Of a DNA stretch of 64,000 bases, positions 51,304 to 59,658 are shown piece by piece (position 1 is the stretch's first letter; every line of letters starts with the position of its first letter). The notes beneath the pieces are model-generated. The model was not told the DNA's origin. It saw only the letters and a list, made by a program, of their open reading frames with translations, and did no database searches. The DNA comes from Flavihumibacter sp. UBA7668 (lineage in GTDB: Bacteria; Bacteroidota; Bacteroidia; Chitinophagales; Chitinophagaceae). The DNA is taken from contig NZ_DLHM01000005.1 of NCBI RefSeq assembly GCF_002483205.1, positions 877,804-941,803 of the forward strand, read 5' to 3'. A program made the translations under genes and the position numbers.

Positions 51304-51338
51304 TTTGGGTGCGAAACGATCTAATTCCCCTACCTTTA
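51304..51338 (+). promoter_or_regulatory. Possible promoter of the thiamine operon
   Basis: TTTG at 51304-51307 and TACCTTTA at 51331-51338 resemble the Bacteroidota pattern, with a spacer of 23 bp that is on the long side and one mismatch in the last base of the -7 element. The TPP riboswitch follows directly. Confidence 0.4.
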
Positions 51339-51344
51339 GGTCGC

Positions 51345-51414
51345 TTTAGGGGTATTCTGAAAAGAATTGAGAGAGTCCCTTGGAACCTGATCCGGCTCAA
51401 ACCGGCGTAGGGAA
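51345..51414 (+). promoter_or_regulatory. TPP riboswitch (THI element) before thiM
   Basis: The conserved THI-box parts are present in order: AGGGGT, an ATTCT/AGAAT stem, GAGAGAG, TCCCTTGGAACCTGATC, a CCGG/CCGG stem with a 6-base loop and GCGTAGGGAA. TPP binding switches expression off in this class. It lies 38 bp before the thiM start, so translation control or a short terminator is possible; no strong T-run hairpin is seen. Confidence 0.93.
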
Positions 51415-51452
51415 AAGCCAGAGTGTTCCTATAAGCAGTTAAATCTATCGCC

Positions 51453-52250
51453 ATGGAAAAAACACTCTGGAAACACATTCAAACCGTTCGACTACAAGCT
51501 CCCCTTGTACACAATATCACCAATTATGTGGTGATGAATTCAACCGCCAATGCCCTGCTTGCTGCCGGTGCATCGCCCATTATGGCGCATGCTAAAGCAG
51601 AAGTGAAAGATATGGTGGCTATTGCACATGCACTGGTAATCAATATCGGCACACTGGATGAATACTGGGCCGACGCCATGTTACTTGCTGCTGAAGCTGC
51701 CAATGCAAAAGGCAAGCCCTGGGTGCTGGATCCGGTTGGTGCCGGTGCTACACCTTACAGAGATGAAGTATTGCAACAGTTGCTTTCATGGAGGCCAACG
51801 GTTATCCGGGGAAATGGATCGGAAATTTTGGCGCTTGCAAAGGCCAATAAATGCAAAACAAAAGGAGTAGACAGTACAGCAGCCAGCCTGGATGCAGTTA
51901 CAGCTGCATTAGCGCTCATAGAGCAGTATGGTTCTATAATTTGCATATCGGGCGCCACCGATATTATTATCGATAATCAGCAATCCATTCATTTCCATAA
52001 TGGACATGCGCTAATGACAAAAGTAACTGGATTGGGATGCACTGCTTCGGCACTGATTGGCGCCTTCGCCGGCGTAATTGATAATAAAACGGAAGCTACT
52101 GTTGCTGCTATGAGTCTGCTGGGAATAGCTGGAGAACTTGCTGAAAAAGAAGCGGAAGGTCCGGGTAGTCTGCAAGTGAAAATTTTGGATAAACTATACA
52201 CGCTCCAGGAAGAAGAATATTGCCGGCAGATTAAAATCACCCGGTTATGA
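51453..52250 (+). CDS. thiM: Hydroxyethylthiazole kinase
   Basis: The 265-residue ribokinase-fold enzyme phosphorylates 4-methyl-5-hydroxyethylthiazole to salvage the thiazole half of thiamine. Motifs are PLVHNITNYVVMNSTANALL, KPWVLDPVGAGATPYR, VIRGNGSEILALA and the catalytic GLGCTASALIGAF with the active-site Cys that replaces the more common Asp in ThiM. It is the first gene behind the TPP riboswitch and overlaps thiE by 4 bp. It works in the cytoplasm with thiD, which provides the pyrimidine half, and thiE joins both. Confidence 0.95.
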   Translation: MEKTLWKHIQTVRLQAPLVHNITNYVVMNSTANALLAAGASPIMAHAKAEVKDMVAIAHALVINIGTLDEYWADAMLLAAEAANAKGKPWVLDPVGAGATPYRDEVLQQLLSWRPTVIRGNGSEILALAKANKCKTKGVDSTAASLDAVTAALALIEQYGSIICISGATDIIIDNQQSIHFHNGHALMTKVTGLGCTASALIGAFAGVIDNKTEATVAAMSLLGIAGELAEKEAEGPGSLQVKILDKLYTLQEEEYCRQIKITRL

Positions 52251-52885
52251 TCCTGCATCCGCAGTTTCCATTTCGACTCTACCTGGTTATTTCTGAAGCA
52301 GACTGTAAGCACCATAATTTTCTTGTAGTAGCAGAAGAAGCCATCAAAGGTGGAGTGGATATTATCCAACTTCGGGAGAAGCATGCATTAACTACTGCAT
52401 TCATTGAAAAAGCTAAACGTTTAAAAGAGATAACCGACCGCCACAATGTTCCGCTTATTATCAATGATAACCTTGATGTAGCCATACAGGTGGATGCTGC
52501 CGGCATTCATGTGGGTAATTCTGATTTGCCACCGGTTGCGATTCGCAGTCAATGGAATCAAGCGGATAAACTAATTGGTTATTCGATCGAATACCTGGAA
52601 CAGCTTAGCAATGAACAAACAGAGGTAGCCGATTACCTTGGCATAAGTCCGATATTTAGTACGGCCACCAAAACGGATACCATTACGGAATGGGGGCTGC
52701 AAGGTATTTCAACCATCAGAAAGCAAACTCAACAACCATTAGTGGCGATAGGCAATATGAATATAAGCAATGCAAGATCGGTTCTGCATGCAGGTGCTGA
52801 TTGCATTGCAGTTGTTTCTGCGATTTGTGGATCGGCCAATCCACAGAAAGCTGCTTCTGAATTAATAAATGAACTGATAAAATGA
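52247..52885 (+). CDS. thiE: Thiamine-phosphate synthase
   Basis: The 212-residue TIM barrel joins hydroxymethylpyrimidine diphosphate and hydroxyethylthiazole phosphate. Phosphate- and diphosphate-binding parts are GGVDIIQLREKHA, VPLIINDNLDVAIQVDAAGIHVG (in two parts) and PLVAIGNMNISNARSVLHAG. The start overlaps thiM and the stop overlaps thiD (ATGA both times), so the three are translated together. In the pathway it makes thiamine monophosphate in the cytoplasm. Confidence 0.95.
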   Translation: MILHPQFPFRLYLVISEADCKHHNFLVVAEEAIKGGVDIIQLREKHALTTAFIEKAKRLKEITDRHNVPLIINDNLDVAIQVDAAGIHVGNSDLPPVAIRSQWNQADKLIGYSIEYLEQLSNEQTEVADYLGISPIFSTATKTDTITEWGLQGISTIRKQTQQPLVAIGNMNISNARSVLHAGADCIAVVSAICGSANPQKAASELINELIK

Positions 52886-53715
52886 AACGATATAAATATC
52901 TCTCCGTACTTACCATTGCCGGCTTTGATGGCAGTGGGGGTGCTGGTATACAGGCCGATATTAAAACCATATCCGCACTGGGCTGCTATGCAACGTCTGT
53001 ACTAACCGCGTTGCCAGTACAAAATACACAGGGTGTGCGAAAAATTTATCCCATTCCGGTGGAAGCAGTGATTGATCAGATCGAATCTATCTTTGAAGAT
53101 ATTATTCCTGATGCGATTAAAATAGGCATGGTGCACACGCCTGAATTAGTGGATGCAATCGCCTCAACTTTGTCTCTTTATAAAAAAGTGCCCATTGTGT
53201 TTGATCCGGTAATGGTGGCAACAAGCGGGCATCGGTTGATAGAACTGGAGACCATAAACACCATTGCGGAGAAATTATTTCCTCTTGCTGATGTGCTCAC
53301 GCCCAATATGGATGAAGCAACCATCCTGGCTGGTATGGAAGTAAAGACAATAGAGCAGATGAAAACAGCGGGACAACGGATTAAAGAAATGGGTTGTAAA
53401 ACGGTGCTGCTGAAAGGAGGTCATCAGGAAGGTGCAAGAATTACTTCCGTTTTTTTAGACGAAACGGGATCCCTTCATTCCTTTGAAACGGAAAAATTTA
53501 TGACCAATAATACACATGGTTCTGGGTGTACCCTTTCATCCGCAATAACTTCCTACATAGCACAGGGTAAATCGCTTTATGAGGCGGTGGCATTGGGACA
53601 GGATTTTGTCTTCAATGCCATACTGTATGGTAAAGATGTGCAAACCGGCAAGGGTAATGGTCCCTTAAATCATTTTTTCAATCCGCAAAAACTGATTAAA
53701 AATGAACTGGTCTGA
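52882..53715 (+). CDS. thiD: Hydroxymethylpyrimidine/phosphomethylpyrimidine kinase
   Basis: The 277-residue ribokinase-fold enzyme phosphorylates HMP twice to give HMP diphosphate. The N-terminal substrate motif reads LTIAGFDGSGGAGIQADIKT; here Phe-Asp-Gly replaces the Ser-Asp-Ser of the E. coli protein, a variant I have seen in Bacteroidota. The catalytic Cys region NNTHGSGCTLSSAI is standard. It overlaps thiE by 4 bp and tenA by 14 bp. With tenA next to it, HMP can come from salvage of thiamine breakdown products. Confidence 0.95.
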   Translation: MKRYKYLSVLTIAGFDGSGGAGIQADIKTISALGCYATSVLTALPVQNTQGVRKIYPIPVEAVIDQIESIFEDIIPDAIKIGMVHTPELVDAIASTLSLYKKVPIVFDPVMVATSGHRLIELETINTIAEKLFPLADVLTPNMDEATILAGMEVKTIEQMKTAGQRIKEMGCKTVLLKGGHQEGARITSVFLDETGSLHSFETEKFMTNNTHGSGCTLSSAITSYIAQGKSLYEAVALGQDFVFNAILYGKDVQTGKGNGPLNHFFNPQKLIKNELV

Positions 53716-54352
53716 GCAGGCATGGAAATCTATTGAACCGATTTACACGTCCATTCTTACAATGCCCTTTATTGAAGAACTTTCCAATGGGCATTTACCC
53801 AAAGAAAAGTTTCAGTTTTATATGGCGCAGGATTCTATTTATCTGGAACATTTTGGAAGAGCACTGGCATTGATAGGAGCAAGAGCATACGAAATAAAAG
53901 AGGTATTGATTTATCTGCGTTTTGCTGAAAATGCGATCCTGGTAGAGAACGCCCTGCATGCTTCTTTTTTTAAAGAGTTTGGTCTGAAGGAGCGAGGTGT
54001 GATCCAGCCAGCCTGTCATCACTATGTACATTTCTTAAAAAGCACAGCAGCATTGGAGCCGGTTGAAGTTGGTATGGCAGCTGTTTTACCCTGCTTCTGG
54101 ATTTATAAGGAAGTAGGCGATTTTATCTATAAAAATCAACGGCAGGCAAATAACCCGTATCAACGCTGGATTGAAACTTATGGAGGGGAAGAATTTGCGA
54201 TAGCTGTTAAGTCTGCCATCGATATTTGCGATAAAGCAGCCACTCAAACCACCCCTGAAATCAGGCAAAGAATGACGGAGGTTTTTACTGCATCAGCACA
54301 TCTTGAATATAATTTCTGGCAGTCGGCCTATGAATTGAAGAAGTGGTTTTGA
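53702..54352 (+). CDS. tenA: Aminopyrimidine aminohydrolase / thiaminase II
   Basis: The 216-residue all-helical TenA/THI-4 protein hydrolyses aminomethyl- or formylaminopyrimidine, degradation products of thiamine, to HMP. The active-site Cys is in AAVLPCFWIYKEVG; FYMAQDSIYLEHFGRALA and the late FTASAHLEYNFWQSAY with a catalytic Glu are typical. It overlaps the end of thiD by 14 bp. The set thiM, thiE, thiD, tenA without thiC, thiG or thiS in the operon indicates salvage rather than de novo synthesis. Confidence 0.94.
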   Translation: MNWSEQAWKSIEPIYTSILTMPFIEELSNGHLPKEKFQFYMAQDSIYLEHFGRALALIGARAYEIKEVLIYLRFAENAILVENALHASFFKEFGLKERGVIQPACHHYVHFLKSTAALEPVEVGMAAVLPCFWIYKEVGDFIYKNQRQANNPYQRWIETYGGEEFAIAVKSAIDICDKAATQTTPEIRQRMTEVFTASAHLEYNFWQSAYELKKWF

Positions 54353-54387
54353 AAAAAAACTGCTTATCTTAGGGAGACTAATTGCAA

Positions 54388-54939
54388 ATGGATATTGATC
54401 TGCACGATATCAGCTTTCGGCTTGCGAAGGAAGATCATACTGCCTTACGGGAACTGTATAATCATTTTGGAAAACAGTTTTATGAACTGGCATTGGCCAT
54501 AGTTCAATCAGTTGAAATGGCCGAGGAAATTGTAGAAGATGTGTTCATTGCTGTTTGGAAAAATCGGGCCACAATTAAAGAGATCGACAATCTTCAGGTA
54601 TATCTCTATGTTTGCACCCGCAACACAAGCCGCTCCTATCTTCGGAAATACAAGAACCGCGCTACCATTAATTTTGATGAAGTACAGTTACCTCATTTTA
54701 GGGTGAATATAACACCTGAGGACATGTTGATTTCAGGAGAAATTATTCGTCGTATTAATTTGGCTATCAATGAATTGCCTCCCAAATGTCGCCTCATTTT
54801 CAAGCTGGTTAAAGAAGATGGCTTGAAGTACAAAGAGGTGGCAGAGCTCCTGAGTATCAGTAGTAAAACGGTTGAAAATCAAATGGCTATTGCATTAAAA
54901 AAGATCCATAGCGCAATTACCATTTTCCTTCATGCCTGA
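54388..54939 (+). CDS. ECF sigma factor (SusC/SusD locus type)
   Basis: From the ATG at 54388 the product has 183 residues (a TTG at 54382 in the same frame adds two). Region 2 is at about 20-85 (EMAEEIVEDVFIAVWKNRAT) and region 4 at about 125-180 (LVKEDGLKYKEVAELLSISS, then KTVENQMAIALKKIHS). It starts a locus sigma-fecR-susC-susD-GH20, where a signal passes from the loaded SusC receptor through the FecR protein and frees the sigma factor to transcribe the operon. It lies 35 bp after tenA. Confidence 0.93.
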   Translation: MDIDLHDISFRLAKEDHTALRELYNHFGKQFYELALAIVQSVEMAEEIVEDVFIAVWKNRATIKEIDNLQVYLYVCTRNTSRSYLRKYKNRATINFDEVQLPHFRVNITPEDMLISGEIIRRINLAINELPPKCRLIFKLVKEDGLKYKEVAELLSISSKTVENQMAIALKKIHSAITIFLHA

Positions 54940-55022
54940 GTTTTTTCAGAAATTTCTTTTTTTCTCTTGGGGGTTTGGCTGCATTCCTGCGTCCTTTATC
55001 AAATGCTAAACAAAACGCACTG

Positions 55023-56093
55023 ATGAGAATTCCGGACAGGTTATGGATTTTGTTGGCCAAGAAAAGCGCCGGGGAGGCCTCTGAAGCAGAATTGGAAGAG
55101 CTGGGATGCCTGCTTTCAGATAATTCCAGCTCCGGGTATACCATCGAGGTTCTCGAGAAAATTTGGCAGGCACAATTGAAAAGTTTTCCAGAACCACATT
55201 TGAACGAAGAGGTGTGGGAAAAAATTAATGCTGTAACCAATACAAAATCCAGTGTAAAACCACTGTTCACAATAAGAAAATTACTGGTTGCTGCCAGCCT
55301 GCTGGTGCTTTTTTCAGTAGCAGGTATCCTAACATATCAAATTACCAGAAAACAATCTGCCGGTAATAAAATTGCGAAAAAGCAGTACCAAGTAAGCACG
55401 CAATCCGGATCCAAATCCAGACTTGTATTGCCGGATGGTACACAGGTTTGGCTGAATGGAAACAGCGAACTTACCTATTCGAACGAGCAATTTGGAAAAG
55501 AGAATCGGGAGGTGGTACTTACTGGTGAAGCTTTTTTTGATGTTACCAAAGATGAAATATATCCGTTTATAATTCATGCTGGTCCGGTTAATATTACCGT
55601 AAAGGGAACGGCTTTTAACGTGAAGGCCTATCCGAAAGAGAAAACAATTGAAACTTCTCTGGTCAGAGGATTGGTTGAAGTATCTACTGATGAGGCGCCA
55701 GAACGAAAAATTCTGCTTAAGCCCAATGAAAAAATTATAATTCCACTTGGAAATTATGTATCTGGCAGTGGAGACTCACTACTGGAAAATAGTCATCAGC
55801 CGGAATCGCTTTTCACGATAACCAAGTTGCAGACTACGGTAAATGGTCCGCCTGAAATTGCCTGGACAAAGCCACAATTGATATTCGATAATGAAGCATT
55901 GGATTTACTGGCGCCGAAAATGGAAAGCTGGTTTAATATCCGGATCTATTTTAAAGACAAAGAAATTCAATCCAAACGTTTTTCTGGGGTAATTGAAAAG
56001 GAGAGTCTGAAAGAAACGCTGGAAGCTATGCAGTTATCAGGGCGTTTTAACTATGAAATAAAGGAAACCGATTTGTGGATTTGGACAAAATAA
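55023..56093 (+). CDS. FecR-type anti-sigma factor
   Basis: The ATG at 55023 gives 356 residues, the usual start for the group (MRIPDRLWILLAKKSAGEAS). A cytoplasmic sigma-binding part to about 95 (EELGCLLSDNSSS) is followed by a membrane helix near 98-115 (LLVAASLLVLFSVAGILTY), a FecR beta domain (LPDGTQVWLNGNSELTY; VVLTGEAFFDVTKDE; ITVKGTAFNVKAYPKEKTIE) and the DUF4974 domain at the end (FNIRIYFKDKEIQSKRFSG). It reads the state of the SusC N-terminal signalling domain in the periplasm and controls the sigma factor at 54388. It lies 83 bp after it. Confidence 0.94.
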   Translation: MRIPDRLWILLAKKSAGEASEAELEELGCLLSDNSSSGYTIEVLEKIWQAQLKSFPEPHLNEEVWEKINAVTNTKSSVKPLFTIRKLLVAASLLVLFSVAGILTYQITRKQSAGNKIAKKQYQVSTQSGSKSRLVLPDGTQVWLNGNSELTYSNEQFGKENREVVLTGEAFFDVTKDEIYPFIIHAGPVNITVKGTAFNVKAYPKEKTIETSLVRGLVEVSTDEAPERKILLKPNEKIIIPLGNYVSGSGDSLLENSHQPESLFTITKLQTTVNGPPEIAWTKPQLIFDNEALDLLAPKMESWFNIRIYFKDKEIQSKRFSGVIEKESLKETLEAMQLSGRFNYEIKETDLWIWTK

Positions 56094-56141
56094 TTCTTAA
56101 CCAAAAAGACCTGTTATGAAGTAGCCAAACAACTAACAAAA

Positions 56142-56166
56142 AGGGAAATGCTGGTAACATTTCCCT
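56142..56166 (+). other. Hairpin between fecR and susC
   Basis: AGGGAAATG (56142-56150) pairs perfectly with CATTTCCCT (56158-56166) across a 7-base loop. No T run follows, so it is probably not a strong terminator; it may set the level of the susC transcript or its stability. Confidence 0.6.
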
Positions 56167-56233
56167 CTGAGAAAATCGGGAAACGGTTGAAATTCCACCG
56201 CTTCCTTCTTATCTAACTTTTCATCTCAAATTT

Positions 56234-59200
56234 ATGGAAAAAAGACGAGCCGTCAAAGGCAGCTCCGTTTTCAGGCTCATTCTTGTAATGAAACTATCAT
56301 CTATTTTCATTCTTCTCTTTTCTGCCCAGGCATACTCTTCCGATGGGTTTGCCCAGGGAAAGATCAACTTGTCTCTTAAGGATGTAGAAATCAAGAAAGC
56401 CATTACAACCATCCAGCGCGTCAGCGACTATCGCTTTCTTTACAATGATGATATTTTACCCCGAAATAAGAAAGTTACCATTACAGCCAATGATGCCACT
56501 ATTCAACAGGTTTTGAATGATCTTTTCGCAACTACTCCCCTTACTTACAGAATAGTGAAAGAAACCCTGGTTGTTATATCAACACTTGACCAACCGGCAG
56601 CTTTCCCCGTTTCAGGTGTAGTTCGGTTAAAAGATCAGGCAGGTAATAACTTAACAAATGCAGGGGTAGTTGTGCGGGAGTCAGGTACAGAGAATATGAC
56701 CATGACAGACGATCAGGGCAGATTTACCCTGAATGTGGCGAATGAAAATGCGACTTTGGAATTTTCTCATATCGGCTATAAATCCATTTCATTGGCGGTG
56801 GCTGGAAAATCTATGCTTACCATAACGATGGATCCCGAAGTGGAACAATTGACTGATGTTGTGGTTACTGCCCTGGGTATTACCCGACAGAAAAAAGCGC
56901 TCACCTATTCAACGCAGACAATCCAAGGGTCTGATCTGAGTGATGGAAGGAATGTCAATGTTACCAATGCAATGACCGGCCGTGTGGCAGGTATAACCAT
57001 CAATAAAACCAATTCCGGTCCGGGTAGCTCCAATCGAATCATTTTTCGCGGTAACCGATCTCTGGTGGGCAATAACCAACCACTGATTATTGTGGATGGT
57101 GTTCGGATTGATAATGCTGCCAAGGCAAATGCAGATGTGGCCTTGTTTGGCGGGCGTGATAATGGAGATGGGATATCCAATATAAATCCGGATGATATTG
57201 AAAGCATGAACGTCCTAACCGGTGTTTCAGCTGCGGCTCTTTATGGTTCTGATGCGGCCAATGGAGCCATCATCATTACTACCAAAAAGGGAAACGGACA
57301 ACAGGGATTAGGGATCTCCGTATCCAGCTCTGCCATGATGGAGAATCCGATGATATTTCCGGAATTTCAAAATCAATACGGGCAGGGTACTGCGGGCATA
57401 TATAATCTTAACAGTGATTTTAGCTGGGGGCCTGCTATGGACGGTCAACAGGTGACAGACTGGACTGGCAAAACCAGTGCATTAAGTCCACAACCGGATA
57501 ATGCACGAGATTTCTTTAAAACCGGTTCTGAATTTGTTAACTCCTTCTCTGTTTCTTCCGGAAGAGAAAAATCACAAACTTATTTTTCCTATACCAATAC
57601 AGCCAGCAGCGGAATAGTTCCCAATAACCGCTTTGGAAGAAATAATTTCAATCTTCGGCAAACCCTGAATCTGACAGATAAATTATCGGTTGATCTGAAA
57701 GCTAATTATATAATTGAAAAAATTTCGAATCGCCCTCTTTCTGGTGTTGCAAACCGTACAGTTTCTACCCTGCTTGCAATGCCGAGAAGTTTGCGACTTA
57801 GTGATATAGAAAATTTCGAATCCGTTAGTCCGGAAGGGGTGCTCATCCAAAATTACTGGGCCAATCCTGTTCCGGCATTTCAGAATCCCTATTGGACTAT
57901 AAACAGAAACCTGTTTGAACGAAACAGGAATCGTTTTATTGGTCTTGCTGCACTCAAATATCAATTGACGCCAGCGCTCAGTGTGCAGGTTCGCAGCAGC
58001 ATTGATTATTATACGGATGCCAGTGAAGAAAAAAACTTCAACGATACCTATTGGCTCACGGATTATATCGGAAGAGGTAATTATGTAGTGAGCAGAGAAA
58101 CAAACCGGCAGTTTAATGGCGATGTGCTGGTAAATTATTTGAAAGATTTTAATAAAGATGTTCGTTTGAGTGTGAATGCCGGTGCCGGTTTTGAGAAATT
58201 TGATTTCGAAAGAGCAACTCTCAATAACAATGGACTGAACGCTCCCAATCTTTTTGCCACCAGCAACGCAAGGGCACTTTCCAATTTTCAGTTCCCCTAT
58301 TTACCCTATTCGCCAATTAGCCGATGGGAACGTCAATCTGTATATGCAGCAGCACAAGTTTCCTACAAAAATTATCTCTTTCTTGATTTAACAGGAAGAA
58401 ATGACTGGAACTCAACACTACCGGTTGATAATTATTCCTATTTCTTTCCCTCGGCCGGATTAAGTGCCGTAATAAGTGAGATGGCTACCCTGCCTGATTT
58501 TCTTTCCTACCTGAAGCTAAGAACCTCTTATGCGTTTGTGGGGAATGGTGCCGGGTTTAATCAATTAAATCCATCCTTTACGCTTGCGCCGGGTGGAAAC
58601 GGCGGATTTCTGAACATTGACAGAACGCTCAGAAATGCCAATCTTAAACCGGAACAGACCAGAGCCTTTGAAGCCGGATTGGACTTCGCCTTATTTTCAA
58701 ATCGGGTTGGAGCGGAGATTACGTATTACAAAACCAATACCATCAATCAGACCCTGACGATTCCTATTCCCGATCCCTCCGGCTTTGCAAGAAGAATTAT
58801 CAATGCAGGAGACATTCAGAACAGCGGTGTTGAACTCGTTTTGTTTGCCAAACCGGTGCAATCCAAAAATTTTAAATGGAACATCAACCTGACATTTGGT
58901 GCCAATAGAAATAAAGTATTGGAACTTGATTCATTGTCTAAGGAACCATTACTTAGTTCTCCTCAGGACCTTGGACAAATTAAAGTGATCGAAGGTGGCC
59001 GGTATGGCGAATTATATACACGTGGTTTTGTTCGCAGCGCTGCAGGTGATATTGTGGTGCAGGAAAATGGATTGCCAGCAGTAAATACACAACAAAATAC
59101 CTATATCGGGAATTACAATCCGGATTGGACGGGTGGTATCACTAATATTTTCCGCTACAAGGATTTCAGTTTTTCCTTCCTGATTGATTTTCGGAAAGGA

Positions 59201-59641
59201 GGTAAGGTGATTTCCGGTACACAATACCTGATGGCTTTCAGAGGAACAGCTGCACAAACTGCAGAAAACAGGGAGACCGGATTTGTAATTCCGAATAGTG
59301 TTAATGAAGATGGCAGTAAAAACAATACGGCTGTTACGGCAGAACAATACTGGTCTCATATCACTTCCAATCTGATTGTTGAACCTTTCGCCTATGATGC
59401 AACCAATGTTAGGTTGAGAGAAGCGTCATTCAGTTATACCTTCCCGATAAAAAATCCGGGTACTTCTTTTGTGAAACGGGTTACTGCTTCACTTGTTGGC
59501 CGCAATCTATTCTTTCTTTCCAATAATGCAGATGGATTTGATCCTGAATCTGCTTTGGGTACCGGTAACAACCAGGGTATTGAATATGCATCGCTTCCTT
59601 CTACCCGAAGTCTGGGTATTTTTCTTAAACTCAATTTCTAA
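56234..59641 (+). CDS. SusC/RagA family TonB-linked outer-membrane receptor
   Basis: The 1,135-residue protein has a signal sequence, an STN signalling domain at about 55-120 (LSLKDVEIKKAITTIQRVSD), a carboxypeptidase-D-like domain at about 128-205 (TDDQGRFTLNVAN), a plug (GRVAGITINKTNSGPGSSNR; LYGSDAANGAIIITTKKG) and a 22-strand barrel ending FLKLNF. The STN domain fits regulation by the FecR/sigma pair upstream. With the SusD protein behind it, it imports an oligosaccharide; the GH20 enzyme in the same locus suggests one that carries N-acetylhexosamine. The stop is 18 bp before susD. Confidence 0.96.
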   Translation: MEKRRAVKGSSVFRLILVMKLSSIFILLFSAQAYSSDGFAQGKINLSLKDVEIKKAITTIQRVSDYRFLYNDDILPRNKKVTITANDATIQQVLNDLFATTPLTYRIVKETLVVISTLDQPAAFPVSGVVRLKDQAGNNLTNAGVVVRESGTENMTMTDDQGRFTLNVANENATLEFSHIGYKSISLAVAGKSMLTITMDPEVEQLTDVVVTALGITRQKKALTYSTQTIQGSDLSDGRNVNVTNAMTGRVAGITINKTNSGPGSSNRIIFRGNRSLVGNNQPLIIVDGVRIDNAAKANADVALFGGRDNGDGISNINPDDIESMNVLTGVSAAALYGSDAANGAIIITTKKGNGQQGLGISVSSSAMMENPMIFPEFQNQYGQGTAGIYNLNSDFSWGPAMDGQQVTDWTGKTSALSPQPDNARDFFKTGSEFVNSFSVSSGREKSQTYFSYTNTASSGIVPNNRFGRNNFNLRQTLNLTDKLSVDLKANYIIEKISNRPLSGVANRTVSTLLAMPRSLRLSDIENFESVSPEGVLIQNYWANPVPAFQNPYWTINRNLFERNRNRFIGLAALKYQLTPALSVQVRSSIDYYTDASEEKNFNDTYWLTDYIGRGNYVVSRETNRQFNGDVLVNYLKDFNKDVRLSVNAGAGFEKFDFERATLNNNGLNAPNLFATSNARALSNFQFPYLPYSPISRWERQSVYAAAQVSYKNYLFLDLTGRNDWNSTLPVDNYSYFFPSAGLSAVISEMATLPDFLSYLKLRTSYAFVGNGAGFNQLNPSFTLAPGGNGGFLNIDRTLRNANLKPEQTRAFEAGLDFALFSNRVGAEITYYKTNTINQTLTIPIPDPSGFARRIINAGDIQNSGVELVLFAKPVQSKNFKWNINLTFGANRNKVLELDSLSKEPLLSSPQDLGQIKVIEGGRYGELYTRGFVRSAAGDIVVQENGLPAVNTQQNTYIGNYNPDWTGGITNIFRYKDFSFSFLIDFRKGGKVISGTQYLMAFRGTAAQTAENRETGFVIPNSVNEDGSKNNTAVTAEQYWSHITSNLIVEPFAYDATNVRLREASFSYTFPIKNPGTSFVKRVTASLVGRNLFFLSNNADGFDPESALGTGNNQGIEYASLPSTRSLGIFLKLNF

Positions 59642-59658
59642 CTGCTAAACGGTAAAAA

